Source: Pinus tabuliformis
Lineage: Eukaryota; Streptophyta; Pinopsida; Pinales; Pinaceae
Direction of reading: 5' to 3'
DNA length: 64,000 nt
Assembly: GCA_031772625.1 (NCBI GenBank)
Contig: CM062818.1
Coordinates: 1,280,908,277-1,280,972,276 of the forward strand
The notes below the pieces were generated by a model. The model had not been told where the DNA came from. It worked only from the letters and a program-made list of their open reading frames with translations, and made no database searches. Shown here piece by piece: positions 11,779 through 23,869 of the stretch; within the stretch, counting starts at the first letter, position 1; each line of letters begins with the position of its first letter. The position numbers and the translations under genes are program-made.

Positions 11779-13515
11779 TTAATATAGTAATTGAAAGATA
11801 TAGTAAATGAAATTCTTCACTAGGTATGTGTGCCAAAGTTTGTACTCCTTTGCAATACTAATAACATTATGTTGTTGCTTATCTCCATGCTTGTGAAGAA
11901 ATTCTAAGGAAAATGGAAACAAAGTGGTCTTCTTCACCTTAATTTTGTTTGATAGGGTCACGAGATTAGTGTATATCCTTACAGGCTCCACCACATATCA
12001 GGTAATTTCTTTCTTTGTAACATGTAAGTTCTCCATAGTAAAAACTTGTTTAAAAGGATTCATGAATGATTGGATTTATTTTTGGATTTATTCTTACAAC
12101 CTTACCTCACCCACCATACCAATGGAAGGGACTTTATGAACCTAAATAAGAGATTCTAGCCCACTCAACAAATGCTTATATTAGGTCAGCACCTTATCCA
12201 AATCGTTTGTTAGTTTGTGATGTGAATGGACCTTGATATGGATTCCAACTTAATCATATTCAACAGTTATCCAATCCTTTCTTGGGAATGATTCTAGTGC
12301 ATATGTATATTGAGTGGTCCACTCATGCATGTAATCAATAGTTTTTGTGACTAGTCTGAGCATTTCTCCACTTTCCTTAGACTTTGTCTGCATAGTTTGG
12401 AATATTGATACAACTTGATGTAGCTACATCATTTATTGGTAGACTACAACAATAAAATCCTCTAATATTGTTATTCCTTGAATAACTTCTTGTAGCTTTT
12501 CGCTACGTTAATGAGTCATACACAAAGATTGATTTTCAATTTGTACTTGTGTGACTCTTTGTTCAGAAGCATAAATCTTGGCCTTTATCCCTAATTCATC
12601 ATTCTAAATGCTTTTGTTGACATATATGCATCAAAATATATAAACATATATTATATAAAATTCACTCCCAAAATCGCTCCTAACCTTGAAGCATTTGAAA
12701 TTTTTTCTCCTTGCTCCCACTTCCTGCTTCTCCTCCCAAGAAGCCATGGAATTGAAACTAATTGAAATTAAGTCTAGTGATATCCAACACTTCTTATGCT
12801 TCTTCCTATGAGATGCCTAATTCCTATAATGGGAACTGTCCACCTGTAATTCTAGTTGGTGTGATATCCAAGAGAGGAATATCTAGTTGTGCCTTGGCCC
12901 CTTGTGACTGTTGTTCATATATTATTTTGCTCAATCACTCTCTAAGGAGATGTTGTTCAATTTGTTAAGAAAAATCTTCTTATTGTCTTTTGGCTTCATC
13001 TTGTTTTGTCTGCTTCTTGTCTTCTTTTTCTTTTCTTCTTTCTTCCCCCTCTGGTTTTCTTTTCAATTCCTCTTCTTATTTTTTCTTCTTCTCTTCCTCT
13101 TATTTCCTATGTTTCTCTTACTATTTTAACTTCTTTCTTTGTTCTTCATTTTTTATCTCCTCATAAGTTATTCCTCCTGTTTCCTTGTATTTTCATTTCC
13201 TTATTTGTGTTGCTCCTCTTCTCTTTTCTATTTCAATTCTTGTTTTCTCCAAGCTATTGTTGCATTTCTTTCTTCTAGGTTTTCCTCTCCACTATTTTCT
13301 CTTCGTTGCTCATTTTTTCTTTCCCCTCCTTTGTCTAGTTCTGGATTAGTTTCTCCCTATTTGTCACACTTCTTCTTCTTTTGATTCTCATTCTCATTTT
13401 GTTGTTATTTCTTCCTTTTGAGCAATGTTATTTGGTCCTTGAGACTCATGCCTTCTCTATCCTCACCATCGACTTGTTCTCTTTCTTCCACTTGCTAATC
13501 ATTTGGATGCAATGC
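11779..13515 (-). pseudogene. C-terminal half of a decayed unknown reading frame, cut by element B
   Basis: The minus strand shows a coherent but stop-riddled frame. A Lys/Glu-rich segment lies at about 13000-13480; its complement is the pyrimidine tract seen on the plus strand. Helical stretches follow (RVTQVQIENQSL near 12550, EWTTQYTYALESFPRKDWI near 12300), then an open tail at 11779-11994 (VEPVRIYTNLVTLSNKI, ending LWHTY and a short extension). The order of a charged coil-rich region followed by a helical C-terminus matches the 4110-7742 frame, so I infer a diverged relative. The N-terminal half is at 21355-22600 on the other side of element B. No function can be assigned. Confidence 0.45.
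13012..13420. repeat. Pyrimidine-rich low-complexity tract
   Basis: About 400 bp of T/C-rich sequence with CTT and TTCTT words. Plus-strand open frames here are Phe/Leu/Ser artefacts. On the minus strand it codes for a Lys/Glu-rich region of the decayed frame. Confidence 0.75.
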
Positions 13516-14555
13516 TGTTACAGGGAAAAGTGTCTACACAGAACTGCTTATCCCACTAAGGTGTGGTAGCTACCTTAGAAACAAACAAAGTAAAGCTACT
13601 TTCGTTTTTCCTTTATGAAATATAGATGAGAGAAGAAAAAAGAAGACCAACCTCTGTCTTGCACTTATCTCCTAGTTCGATTCCTCTCTCTCTTGATAGT
13701 CCTTCGCTACTTGCTCCCTTGTACGCCCAGCTTCACAAAGTACCTGTAGGATCAAAGTAGCATAACACTATACAAGAATATGGATCTATAATCATAAACA
13801 ATCTAGGATCAGATGTAAATTGACCATACAAATGCATAAAACATAAATGACACAAGAGTATGGAGGAAAAACTTGAATAGCTTTTATTGATAATCAAGAA
13901 AGAGCCAAGGGAGTTACAACCAGTTGTTCTGACCCAGCATCATCCTCTCAGCAAGTAAGCCCTTCTTCACCTCATACAAAGCTTAGATCACCCAACACTA
14001 TGATGTTGTCTCAAGAAACCAACAGCAATTCCTTACAAGATGCAAAATTCCCACCTCTGGATCTCTGGGATGAGGGATCCATATATAGATATCTGTAAGG
14101 GAGATGAGTTAGCTTGTGATTTGATTAATTTCTTCCCTCTAATAGTTCTTGCTTCCACTTGGAGATTGATGATCTCTTACTCATCCTTGGTCGAATTCAG
14201 AGAGGCAAGTGTCACAGGAGAAGTTTTTGGAAGATTCCATGCCTCTCCACCTCGTGGATTGACACTGCCATTTGTCACTTCTCGCCCATCGCACCCCATA
14301 GAAGGGATTTTTGAAATGCAACGCACCCACAGAGTGTACTTAGGTGAGATGCAATGCACTTTGCCTATGGAGCAGTTGAAATGATCCTGCTTTGACCAGT
14401 TTTGAGCAGTTTTTCATGGAGAACTTCTAGGAGAAGCTGTAATCAGTTGACCTTGTTCCTTTAGGGGTTAGAACAACACTTTTTGGGGACTTAGGAGCCC
14501 TTGGTTTATGGCCATTTCATGCTTGGGGTTGCAGTGCCCAAAAATTTCTATAACA
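13516..14555 (-). repeat. 3' LTR of element B
   Basis: Runs from TGTTACA to TATAACA. A TATA-like ATCTATATATGG is read on the minus strand near 14080-14090. Next to its right end (14556 on), GTTGCCCCCTAAAG gives a polypurine tract (CTTTAGGGGGCAAC) on the minus strand, as expected before a 3' LTR. Confidence 0.92.
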
Positions 14556-14944
14556 GTTGCCCCCTAAAGCATGAGGTCGTTAATCTTTTGATGTCGGGTG
14601 AAATGCTTTATTATGAGGATCCGAAGTTCTTTCAAGCTGGGAGGAGACCTGTAATAAGATACAATACAATACATTATCTTCATAATATTTTCATGATCTA
14701 GTTGAGGCGATCATTCCCATGCTCAACTTTATAAATTCATTTTCATGTACATAGGACAGACAATCGTATGAGTGTAGACTGATGATTCTGGTAGAGCCAT
14801 CATCCCTTTGATTGGATGATTATCTATGCGGCAATGATGTACATTTGATGTCTCTATTTCCCTGAATATATATCGTAGCCCGGATGGATGAAACTAGATC
14901 TGGGGTCTTCAATCTCGTTCGATCTTCACTCGAAGTACAAGTCT

Positions 14945-15260
14945 ATCCATGTGAGAGATGTTCTGGAGTCGAACATGGAAAGACATCGCCTGATTACTAG
15001 CCAATGATGTAAGCTGTTAACAGGCGCGAGAGGAATCACCGATAATGATAATGACCCTCAAGGTACTGCAGTACAATTCACGTGGTGTGAATAAAGGACT
15101 TGGCATCGAACACCACGCAAAATCTTTCGGTCGAAGGCCATTGATGTAAACCTGTCGCCGGAAGTGAGAAACTTGCCATTGAGGCGTGCAAGCCTCAAAG
15201 TACTGAACGGGGTGTTCCTAGATCGACTTCTTGGATAATGAGCTGATGTCGACAAGAAGC
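14945..15260. repeat. About 140-bp degenerate tandem units in the 3' region of element B
   Basis: Three diverged units repeat the words TCGAACA and CAATGATGTAA (or CATTGATGTAA) with a spacing near 140 bp (units marked near 14960, 15100 and 15241). The same array occurs in element A at 49140-49450. Confidence 0.6.
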
Positions 15261-15730
15261 GATCCATCATAGGAGGGCCTTAATGAATCCCACATCAATG
15301 ACACAGAATGGAGCAAATGATTTTAATGGAGGTGAAAATGATCTGGTGATATAAGGTTCAGGGTGGCGGTCATGAAAGAATGGAGCGTAAATGTATTGTA
15401 GCGGGTGAGACACAGGTGAATTCTCTGAATGACTTCTCTTGAACATATCGGCGACACTTACGTGATGGATTGGTAGCATTAACCCCAAATGTGGATGGTG
15501 TGATGGGACCATGGTGATGTGACCAGTGAATGAAACAACCCAACCCAACTTGGATGCGGAGTGAAAGTGTCATGTTCAAGAGCGACTTGCTACCAACAAA
15601 GTTTCTTCAAGTTTTCTTTCCAATTTTCCCCAGTCATTACTGACCAGTACCTCTTTATTTTTGTCAAGCTTGAGGACGATAACATATGCTTATTCTATAA
15701 TTTTCCCTTCGGGCAAACCCATCGTTATGT

Positions 15731-16480
15731 TTTAACGAGCCTAGCGATAGTGAAACTCGTTCTTGTCTGCTATGGACAAGTTTGTTGCTATTAGGTTTTA
15801 ACGAGTTTAACAAAAAATATAACTCGGTCCTTTTAAATTTTAGAGAGTCTGAAAAGGGACGTAAAGGAAACTCCAAAATTCCTTTTTCATCATCTAATCC
15901 CTTAAGTCCGAAAAAGCATAAAACAATACAGAAGGGATGAATTTTCGATACTTTTAACGAGCCGAACAAAACAAGCGCTCGATCTTTTTGTGTAATAATC
16001 CCTCAGGTCCAAAAAAATTAAAATCTAAAGGAGGGATAACACTTCCGGTCCCTTTAACGAGCTGGAGAGGCCAATGGCTCGGCAATATTTTCATATTTTA
16101 CGAGTCAGTTGAAAAGAGCTTAAAGGAGACTCGTCTTTTGAGGAACGAGTGATAAAATTGGGTAGCAGGTGATTCCAGGTAAGGTTTGGAATTTTCCAAT
16201 CATGGCAGTGTTACAAGGATGGCTAGTGGGATCACTCTTCGCAGCTGTTCCTCAAAAGGGGTAAACAATCAAATGGAGGTGAATGATTAGCCAATATAGA
16301 GTGTACGTGATGATGATAACACGACCAAGGATTTAAAGGCTGAAGTAGTACATTCACGATGGTTATTTACCGGGAAATAGTTCATTTTTAAATGAGCTTA
16401 AATGTGGGGAGAAACATTTGCTCATGACTTATGTTTATTTTTTAACGAGCTTGAACTATGTGCTAAAACTGCTCGATTAA
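15731..16480. repeat. Serial short inverted repeats (GAGYC/GRCTC hairpin array) in element B
   Basis: At least seven units each hold a left arm of the form TTTTAACGAG or GAGTC and a right arm CTCG or GACTC 15-25 bp later. Examples are 15731-15761, 15796-15830, 15839-15876, 15952-15983, 16052-16082, 16096-16133 and 16440-16478. The arms vary between units, yet the pairing is kept in most of them. The region is inside the transcribed unit of the minus-strand element, so RNA hairpins are possible. Confidence 0.65.
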
Positions 16481-17051
16481 TCCAGTCGTATAATAAGAAT
16501 GTCTCATATATGAAAACGGCAATTTTTAGAGTTTTGCCCCACATCCTTTCTTTATGCAAGTTAGGAAACGACCAATCCTACGAGTTTAAAGGGTTAGAGG
16601 ACCTACAAATTTAAAAAATAAATAGTCGCTCTTCGCTTGCACGCCAAAAGGTTTTCATGCCCCCAGGTATAAAACAGAGTTTCAAGGTCACCTTTCAAAT
16701 CTCCAAAAAAAAATTTGTTTTATCAGGAAAGGTCTACCTCTTTCAGGTTACCAAAGATTGTTCTATTCACAGCGCAAAAAAAACACTTCTTCGGTGATGT
16801 CTACCGAAATAGACAAAGGTGAGACAATCCACTCACATAACTTTGATGAGGGAATCTTATTCCAGTCTAACCCCCTTTTCCAATCACGGACGGGAGTACA
16901 GACTAGTCATATATCTCTCGCGGAAACCTACCCTATACCCAGAGTTTTCCTGCCAAAGCAGACCAGGGTGCATGCCCCCTGGGTTTCAGTCATGTACCCC
17001 GAATCACTCGCGCTCATCAAGTGGACGGACTGGGGATTGATGAGACATTCC

Positions 17052-18574
17052 TTATGTGAAAAGACCAATCAGGGATGGTATATGACTATTTTCTCTGTGT
17101 GATCCGGGAAATGAAAGCTGGTCGATGAGCTTGACCACTCTTCCTTCGTGCGGAAAACACATTTCTCTAAAGAGTGATGAGACAATGGCTCCCATGCAAT
17201 AAATATAGTCTCGTCCAAGGAGTAGATTATAATCCAAGGGCCCTTGAACTACCATTACGTTCATGTGAACAGTTTTCCCTCTCAGTGTTATAGGCACATT
17301 GGGAAGGATCCCTAACGGTCGACTGGTTCCTTTGTAAAAGCCTGTCCGATTTCTCATCTCAGGCAAAAGTGATGGTGAACCAAGCGCTTTCCAAGCAGTC
17401 GAGGAAAGGATACTCACAGAAGCCCCTTCATCTATGATGGTACCAGCCATAACCATTCTATATATTTGAGCAATAATTCGGAATGGTACACTAACTGGTA
17501 AACAAGGTCTGCCTAGTTGATTCCAGTCGAAGGAAACAACTAGGTTTCTTGGAGGTGGGATCGAATAGACGGTCGGGTATGACTCTGATGAACTTCCTTC
17601 CTGCGGTAAAGGAATGGGTAAATTTCCCCCATGTTCATCGGAGTCTGTGCTTACGAAAAGAATTTGGACGGTGTCATCCTTATTCTCTTTTGTGACTGTA
17701 TCATCTGAAGATGGAACCTCTGAAGGCAAGACCGGGTCAACTGCCGCCTCGACCTTTTGACTTTCGTCTGGTATGGGTTCAGATGGTTTGTCTTCAATGA
17801 TAGATGCTTCGGCTAACACCTGGGCAGGTCAGCCGGATTTTCAGCTAGTGACGGACTCGGCAAGAGTTTTTTATATCCAGGAGGAAGTCATAATGGTGAA
17901 ACCGGACGATTGTCCAAAACTATTTTAGCCTCGTCTAAGAAGGGAAAACGGTGGACAGCATGATCGCCTTCGCACAGTTTACAAGGAAATCTATACTTTC
18001 CTTTTTGTCCTGGGGCTTCACTTTCATTAGTCGACGGTGTGTTTTCAACATGATCATCAGAGGTTGATGACACCGGGTTGTGCAAACGAGGAGACCAGTC
18101 CCTTAAGATACAAGGGATGCAGGGACAATTTCTATGATAGTGGTCTCCTTTGCAAATGACACATGGCGATTTAGGCCTGGTCGGTGCAGTGTGTGGATTT
18201 TCGCTAGACGATGCTTGGTTGCCCCCTTTCGCTTTTGGCTCCTTCTTCTTCTTCTCTTTCTTCTTCTTTTCCTTCTTCTTCTCAGGTACTTGATTTTTGG
18301 CTTTACCAACCCCATCAAGCGAAGAGGAAGGAGGAGAGGAAAAATTGGAGGAAGTAGAAGGTTGGTGGGTAACTCTGGATTCATCTAGTTACTGACTCGA
18401 TTGTTCAGGAATTGCACTGTTCTGAACGACAGAGGTCGAGAAGAGCCATACCCGCAAGCCGATTGTCAATCCTGGAAGCGGTAATGTGGCCATATGGGAT
18501 GCACCAACATCTCCCCAAGAGGAGAAGGGACTAGGATTTCCTCCAAGGGGAATTCCTTGGTTGGTGGATTCCAT
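17052..18574 (-). pseudogene. Truncated, frameshifted gag-protease of element B
   Basis: The frame at 17819-17052 (255 codons) ends in a retropepsin-like domain: IDEGASVSILSSTAW carries the active-site triad as D-E-G, then PLDYNLLLGRDYIY, which matches PLDYNLLLGRSWSY in element A. Upstream, at 18085-17888, is the zinc-binding region, CKLCEGDHAVHRF, where the fourth ligand Cys is replaced by Phe. Further upstream (18384-18103) is a Lys/Arg/Glu-rich spacer like that of element A. The segments are in three different frames. The capsid core present in element A is missing, so this protein could not build particles; element B would depend on a relative. Confidence 0.75.
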
Positions 18575-18649
18575 TTGCTCAACCTAAGATCAACATAGGA
18601 AAGGGTGATGATTATTCCATTTAAAATAAATTTTAGACGCTTTGACACA

Positions 18650-18795
18650 ACTTGTTCTTTCAATTTTAAAGAGTCGAGAAAAAACAAAAGATGACTCTAG
18701 TTGCCTTCGATTTTCAATGAGCCTGAAGTGACAAGTGCTCAGATGGACCTTTTCCGTTAAGGAGTCTGAAAAGGAACAAAAGGGACTGCTCTGGA
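18650..18795. repeat. Further GAGTC-type inverted repeats in the leader of element B
   Basis: Three more units of the hairpin pattern lie upstream of gag: AAAGAGTCGAG with GACTC (about 18665-18700), AATGAGCC with GTGCTC (18716-18745) and AAGGAGTCTG with GGACTGCTC (18755-18790). The pattern therefore sits on both sides of the coding region in B. Confidence 0.5.
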
Positions 18796-20294
18796 AATCT
18801 AGGTAGAGGGATTACCAAACCAATCGCAAAACTGCAGAATACTTTTTATGGTACGGAAGTCAATCTTCCCGAATGCTGTGTTCAGTGCATTACGATCGAT
18901 AGGGCAGCAAACACAACTTCCTATGGATAAAGGATTAAGCCTATTGTGGTCTCCCAAAATATACTCGATGGTATGTGGGAGCACAAGTGCGTACTGGCAC
19001 TTATCGTCTCAAAGTGGAGGAATCACCCAACCATCAGTGAGAACAACAGTTACCAGGCTTTATGACGCTGGAATACGTCTCTAGCCTAGACTTCTAGATG
19101 TTGTGCGTTAGGTTCCAAAGCGTTGTTAGATTCATTAAATTTATTTTATAGTTGATATTGCTTAAGAAATTTTCCTTTCAGGTTCACCGCGAGATGTAGG
19201 TGTACAATTCCTAAAATGCAATCTAAGATGATAAACAGTCTTTTATCTTCTTTGTGCAATGAAAATCCTAGCTACTAAGGAAAGAGAGACAGTATTCTTT
19301 CACAAAGAGCAAAGAGCACACACTAAATGCACTGTCCTAAATCAAACCAATCAAATGGTCTAACTGCAAATGCACATGCATGTATTTTTTTTCGGCTTTC
19401 TTAGTATCTGAATGATAAAAAGAAAGCTAATTCGCAAATCTGAGTTACTTTTCAAGTGACAACTACTAACAAGTTTCTTTTCAAAATAAAACATGGAGAC
19501 AATCACAACACTTTATGATTCGGAAACGAATACTTGCTTTCGACACTAGAAAAACTAGAAATTTAGACCAAATACAATAGTAACAGAGTAATTGACTATC
19601 AATAGCAACCAAACTCTCTCTTATGACTGAAAATGACACTTGCGACACTTTCAAATCAAGGAACGACAGTACAATTACGTTACTTTTTGCAAAGGAGAAC
19701 CGAAAATGACTCAACAAATACACAAAAACATTTACAGTTCTTTTGCACAATGGAGGTGGAATATCAGCAAGGAAAGGGGTTTCAAACAGAGGTATACTGA
19801 TTACAAACAGCAAAACTCATGAATAGAACTGAAAATAATGAACACAGAAACCAAAACTAAGGAACAATGCCTAGTCTAATCAGCGCACCTGTAACACAGT
19901 GAACTTGAAATGCAACGCACCTACTACACTCGGGAAGTGCGCTGAATTTCAGATTCACATAACAGAGCCTACGCTGGGCCAGAGACGAGACTTTGCTTGG
20001 GTTCCGGATTACAGTTTGCAGTTCAGTTCAGGGATTTTGGCCGAGCAAATGGTAATCAGTAAATCAACAATTATGGGTAGATCTAAGGAGGTTACTGGAG
20101 CTACCACAAGGGGCAATAAGAGTGTTTGTAAATCAATTGTTTATTTTATAAACAAAACCTGGAGATTGACTGAAGCAGCATTTATCTACTTTGAATTTGC
20201 ATAGACAGTTCGAAAGCTACCTGGCTCGACTTAAGGCTCCATCTATAAGTTTATAAAATAAGCAACAAGGAAGATAAACAAACAAACTAATTCG

Positions 20295-20312
20295 TCCCTA
20301 GTGGAGTCGCCA
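20295..20312 (-). promoter_or_regulatory. Primer-binding site of element B
   Basis: The minus strand reads TGGCGACTCCACTAGGGA, starting with TGG and placed 3 bp inside the right LTR. It resembles the 3' end of a plant tRNA, from memory tRNA-Arg; not checked. Element A has the same site with two changes. Confidence 0.75.
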
Positions 20313-20315
20313 TTT

Positions 20316-21354
20316 TGTTACAAGGAAAAGTGTCTACACAGAACTGCTTATCCCACTAAGGTGTGGTAGCTACCTTAGAAACAAACAAACTAAAGCTACT
20401 TTCGTTTTTCCTTTATGAAATATAGATGAGAGAAGAACAAAGAAGACCAACCTCTGTCTTGCGCTTATCTCCTAGTTCGATTCCTCTCTCTCTTGATAGT
20501 CTTTCGCTACTTGCTCCCTTGTACGCCCAGCTTCAAAAAGTACCTGTAGGATTAAAGTAGCATAACACTATACAAGAATATGGATCTATAATCATAAACA
20601 ATCCAGGATCATATGTAAATTTAGCATACAAATGCATAAAACATAAATGACACAAGAGTATGGAGGAAAAAATTGAATATCTTTTATTGATAACCAAGAA
20701 AGAGCCAAGGGAGTTACAACCAATTGTTCTGACCCAGCATCATCCTCTCAGCAAGTAAGCCCTTCTTCACCTCATACAAAGCCTAGATCACCAAACACTA
20801 TGATGTTGTCTCAAGAAACCAACAACAATTCCTTACAAGATGCAAAATTCATGCCTCTGGATCTCTGGGATTAGGGATCCATATATAGATATCTGTAAGG
20901 GAGATTAGTCAGCTTGTGATTTGATTAGTGTCTTCCCTCTGATAGTTCTTGCTTCCACTTGGAGATTGATGATCTCTTACTCATCCTTGGTCGAATTCAA
21001 AGAGGCAAGTGCCACAGGAGAAGTTTCTGGAAGATTCCATGCCTCTCCACCTCGCGGATTGACACTGCCATTTGTCACTTCTCACCCATCGCACCCCATA
21101 GAAGGGCTTTTTGAAATGCAATGCACCCACAGAGTGTACTTAGGTGAGATGCAATGCACTTTGCCTATGGAGCAACTGAAATGATCCTGTTTTGACTAGT
21201 TTTGAACAGTTTTTCATGGAGAACTTCTGGGAGAAGCTGTAATCAGTTGACCTTTTTCCTTTAGGGGTTAGAAAAACACTTTTAGGGACTTAGGAGCCCT
21301 TGGTTTATGAACATTTCATGCTTGGGGTTGCAGTGCCCAAAAATATCTATAACA
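20316..21354 (-). repeat. 5' LTR of element B
   Basis: Right-hand LTR, 1,039 bp, aligned end to end with 13516-14555 except for a 1-bp length difference. It is followed by the target duplication AATGC. Confidence 0.92.
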
Positions 21355-22600
21355 AATGCCCTAGAAGCATTATAAAAATTATTGGCCTTATCTTCTTCAT
21401 CTCCTTTATAATTCCTATAGGACCATCCAAAGCCAATTGCTTGACAATGTGCTATTGAAATGCCCTTCAGATCATACTTTCAGAGACTCAAATCAACAAA
21501 ATAGAAACCTTTCATTTCCTGAGCTTCTGCTTCATCTTATTTAAAAATTTCGAGGGAGTATGAACGAATTCTTAATGGGAACATATGTCGCAGTCCATTT
21601 TTACCCTTTTCCAATCTTTTGGATAATCCAGTGGTTAGTTGGTAGAAAATTTCTTGCAAGATAACTCTATCTATTACTATTGTCGGGATAGGATGAGGAG
21701 GATTGCATGCCCCAAAAACCCTTATATATGTCGCTTCCCTAATTCGGAACCAATCTGCCACATCGATGAGTGTACTCTGAGCTCATTCTGACATATAAGG
21801 TGGTTCATGACCAAAGAGCACCTGATATAGAGGTGCAATAAAAGATTATGTAGTAGTTTTAAATGAAGTCGTGTAACATGGATTCCAAAGGAACTTATAG
21901 TAGAGGTGCACTGGCTTCGGTACGTTTTGGGTCCATCTCAAAATCCATTCTTCAAAGTGACATTTTGCGCAAACTGAATCAAGAAGATAAGATGCCAACT
22001 AAAATTCTAATGGTTTTCCTTTCTCTATATTATTGTTTGTTTGAATATTTGCCTTGAGTACGGGTGCCAGGATACTCACGCAATTGAATTTGGTCCCTCT
22101 AGTGGCAGTTATGTGTATCATAGGTACCCATGATCCAAGTAAACTATCTATATCAACATTCCCATACAATTTGTTCATCATAGTTTCCATTAGTCAATAC
22201 ACTTTTTTGATGCCCTTTGTCTTGTAGTTTTGATTACAATGATTTCAATATGTCTCTGGTGTCTTTGGTAGTTTCATTGAAATATGACAACAATCTAGTG
22301 TTGAAAGACTCTTCTTGTTTAGGTAGCTTGTAATAGCTAGTAATATCGGCAACAGTAAAAGAGGCCAAAATATCTACATCATGCCCCATGATTACCAATG
22401 ATTCTCATCTGCATGTTGTAATATCCAACCAACTGATTTTCAGCACATAGGAATACCAGTGGGTGTGCAACCACCTTGTTTAACCAAGATCTTTTAACAT
22501 TGATATATACTCTGAAATCTTCTCTGACTTGATGGATGTCTTGTTTGGAAAATTCTAAGTAGATTTCCCACATGGTCAGCTTTGTCTTGTTATTGATATT
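21355..22600 (-). pseudogene. N-terminal half of a decayed unknown reading frame, cut by element B
   Basis: On the minus strand, 22573-22379 is open (FSKQDIHQVREDFRVYINV, HPLVFLCAENQLVGYYNM). 22190-21537 is one frame with a few stops, with a segment ATYIRVFGACNPPHP then PLRIRSYSLEIF. The last part aligns loosely with EIRIYCCELAPYKLP and MRLFTLEYYRKM of the 4110-7742 frame, so I infer a distant relative. Joined across element B it continues at 13515. Family and function unknown. Confidence 0.45.
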
Positions 22601-23567
22601 GCAAGCAATGTCTCCATAAATTGGCTAAGTAGGTGGTTTTTGTACAACTCCTTCGACGATGTTTTTTTTCCCTCGCTGAACTCCTTCCCAAACCTCTATA
22701 AGAACTTTAGACCATTGGTGGTGCCATCTCTCCATAGAAGGAAAAAATACTGATGCAATTTAGATCAATTCCATGTGGAATTTCAAAAGTGTGATCCCAT
22801 TAAGATGTTAACATGAATGAAAATAACACTAAATGAAGATAACATGTCACTAGGGATTAGAGGTTCAAAGTACAGGTGTATCACTAGGTCTCAATTTAGA
22901 CTATTAAGGAAGGTCACAATTTCAACTAGTGGGATAGGTCACACAAAGTTTGAGAATAAAATGTCATAATCATAATGTCACAATGGAGAGAAATCCACAC
23001 AATGTGAGTGGGTCATAGGATCACAAGATGGAGGAGGTCGCAAAAATTTCTAGTTCAAATAATTGTGTTTTTGCAACTTGCAATTTTGATCTTTGAGAGA
23101 CAGTTAGGTCCCAAGTCGCAAGTTGATCGCAAGTTGTAATGAGACGACTTGGTCTCAAGGCCAAGAGATGCATGGTTTCAATTTGCAACCTAATTGCAAG
23201 TCACGAGAACACACAACATGGAAGGTCACATGGCTAGAAAAATTCCTCAGTGTGATTATGCGACTAAGTTAAGGTTGTAGGATTCATGACGATGACTCGC
23301 AACTTAGTCACTAGTCACAAGATCTTTTTCTATTGCTTCCAATGGGAGCACGACTCTATAGAGTTCATGACATGTGACTTTAAAACCTCATGGCTGATAT
23401 TTTACAGTAAATTCAAAGGGTATGGTGAAAAAGGAAAAGCTAGGTCCTGATAATAATAAAGGAAACTCAAGCAACTGGGTAGAGTTCAACACTTCCTCAA
23501 TCTAGGCAAATCAATTGGTTTATCATGGCATGTGGCAATGAGATAGGTCACTCTAAGGATGATGGAA
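22601..23567. other. Intergenic stretch rich in reiterated GTCAC/GTTGC words
   Basis: No gene is visible. From about 22850 to 23400 the words GGTCACA, CACAAG, GTCGCAA and TTGCAA recur every 20-40 bp on both strands. The same vocabulary returns at 42500-43150, on the far side of elements E and C, so both were once one contiguous stretch. Confidence 0.5.
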
Positions 23568-23862
23568 TTTTATGCAACCATCTAACAAAAATATATATCA
23601 ATGACTTAAATTATCCTCTGCGAGGGGGAACCTCCTTTACATTACATAAATTAAAAATTCTTGGATGGTAAAAATGACAAGACCTCCTTTCTATTATAGG
23701 AATCTAAGGGGTCACAATATAATTAGAGCCTAAACGACAATAATAATGTAAGGGGAAAATAATAACAATAGTGGGTTTATATGGGGCACACTAATAATAT
23801 GGGGACTACATGGGCACAAAAATAACAATAAGGGGCTACACTAGTATTATAGGCACCTAACA
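23568..23862 (-). repeat. 3' LTR of element E
   Basis: Ends CACCTAACA at 23862 (TGTTAGGTG on the minus strand) and aligns along its length with 34141-34434, with many substitutions and small indels. The exact left edge is set by the TGGAA duplication and is less certain. Confidence 0.75.
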
Positions 23863-23869
23863 TTCCCCT

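Larger units (their letters stand above)
13516..21354 (-). mobile_element. Element B: non-autonomous Ty3/gypsy LTR retrotransposon related to element A
   Basis: Two LTRs of about 1,040 bp (13516-14555 and 20316-21354) begin TGTTACA and end TATAACA, and are flanked by the exact 5-bp duplication AATGC (13511-13515 and 21355-21359). The primer-binding site lies beside the right LTR on the minus strand, so transcription runs right to left. The LTRs differ at roughly 45-50 sites by eye (about 4.5%). The interior holds only a broken gag end and protease; RT, RNase H and integrase are absent. The 3' noncoding part (14556-16620) matches that of element A (48746-50650) in order and in words, so B is a deletion derivative or non-autonomous partner of that family. 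It inserted into a decayed unknown reading frame. Confidence 0.93.

Noticed and set aside
12911..13384. Plus-strand Phe/Leu/Ser-rich frames resembling membrane proteins
   Set aside because: They arise from a pyrimidine-rich tract whose complement codes for a Lys/Glu-rich part of a decayed minus-strand frame.
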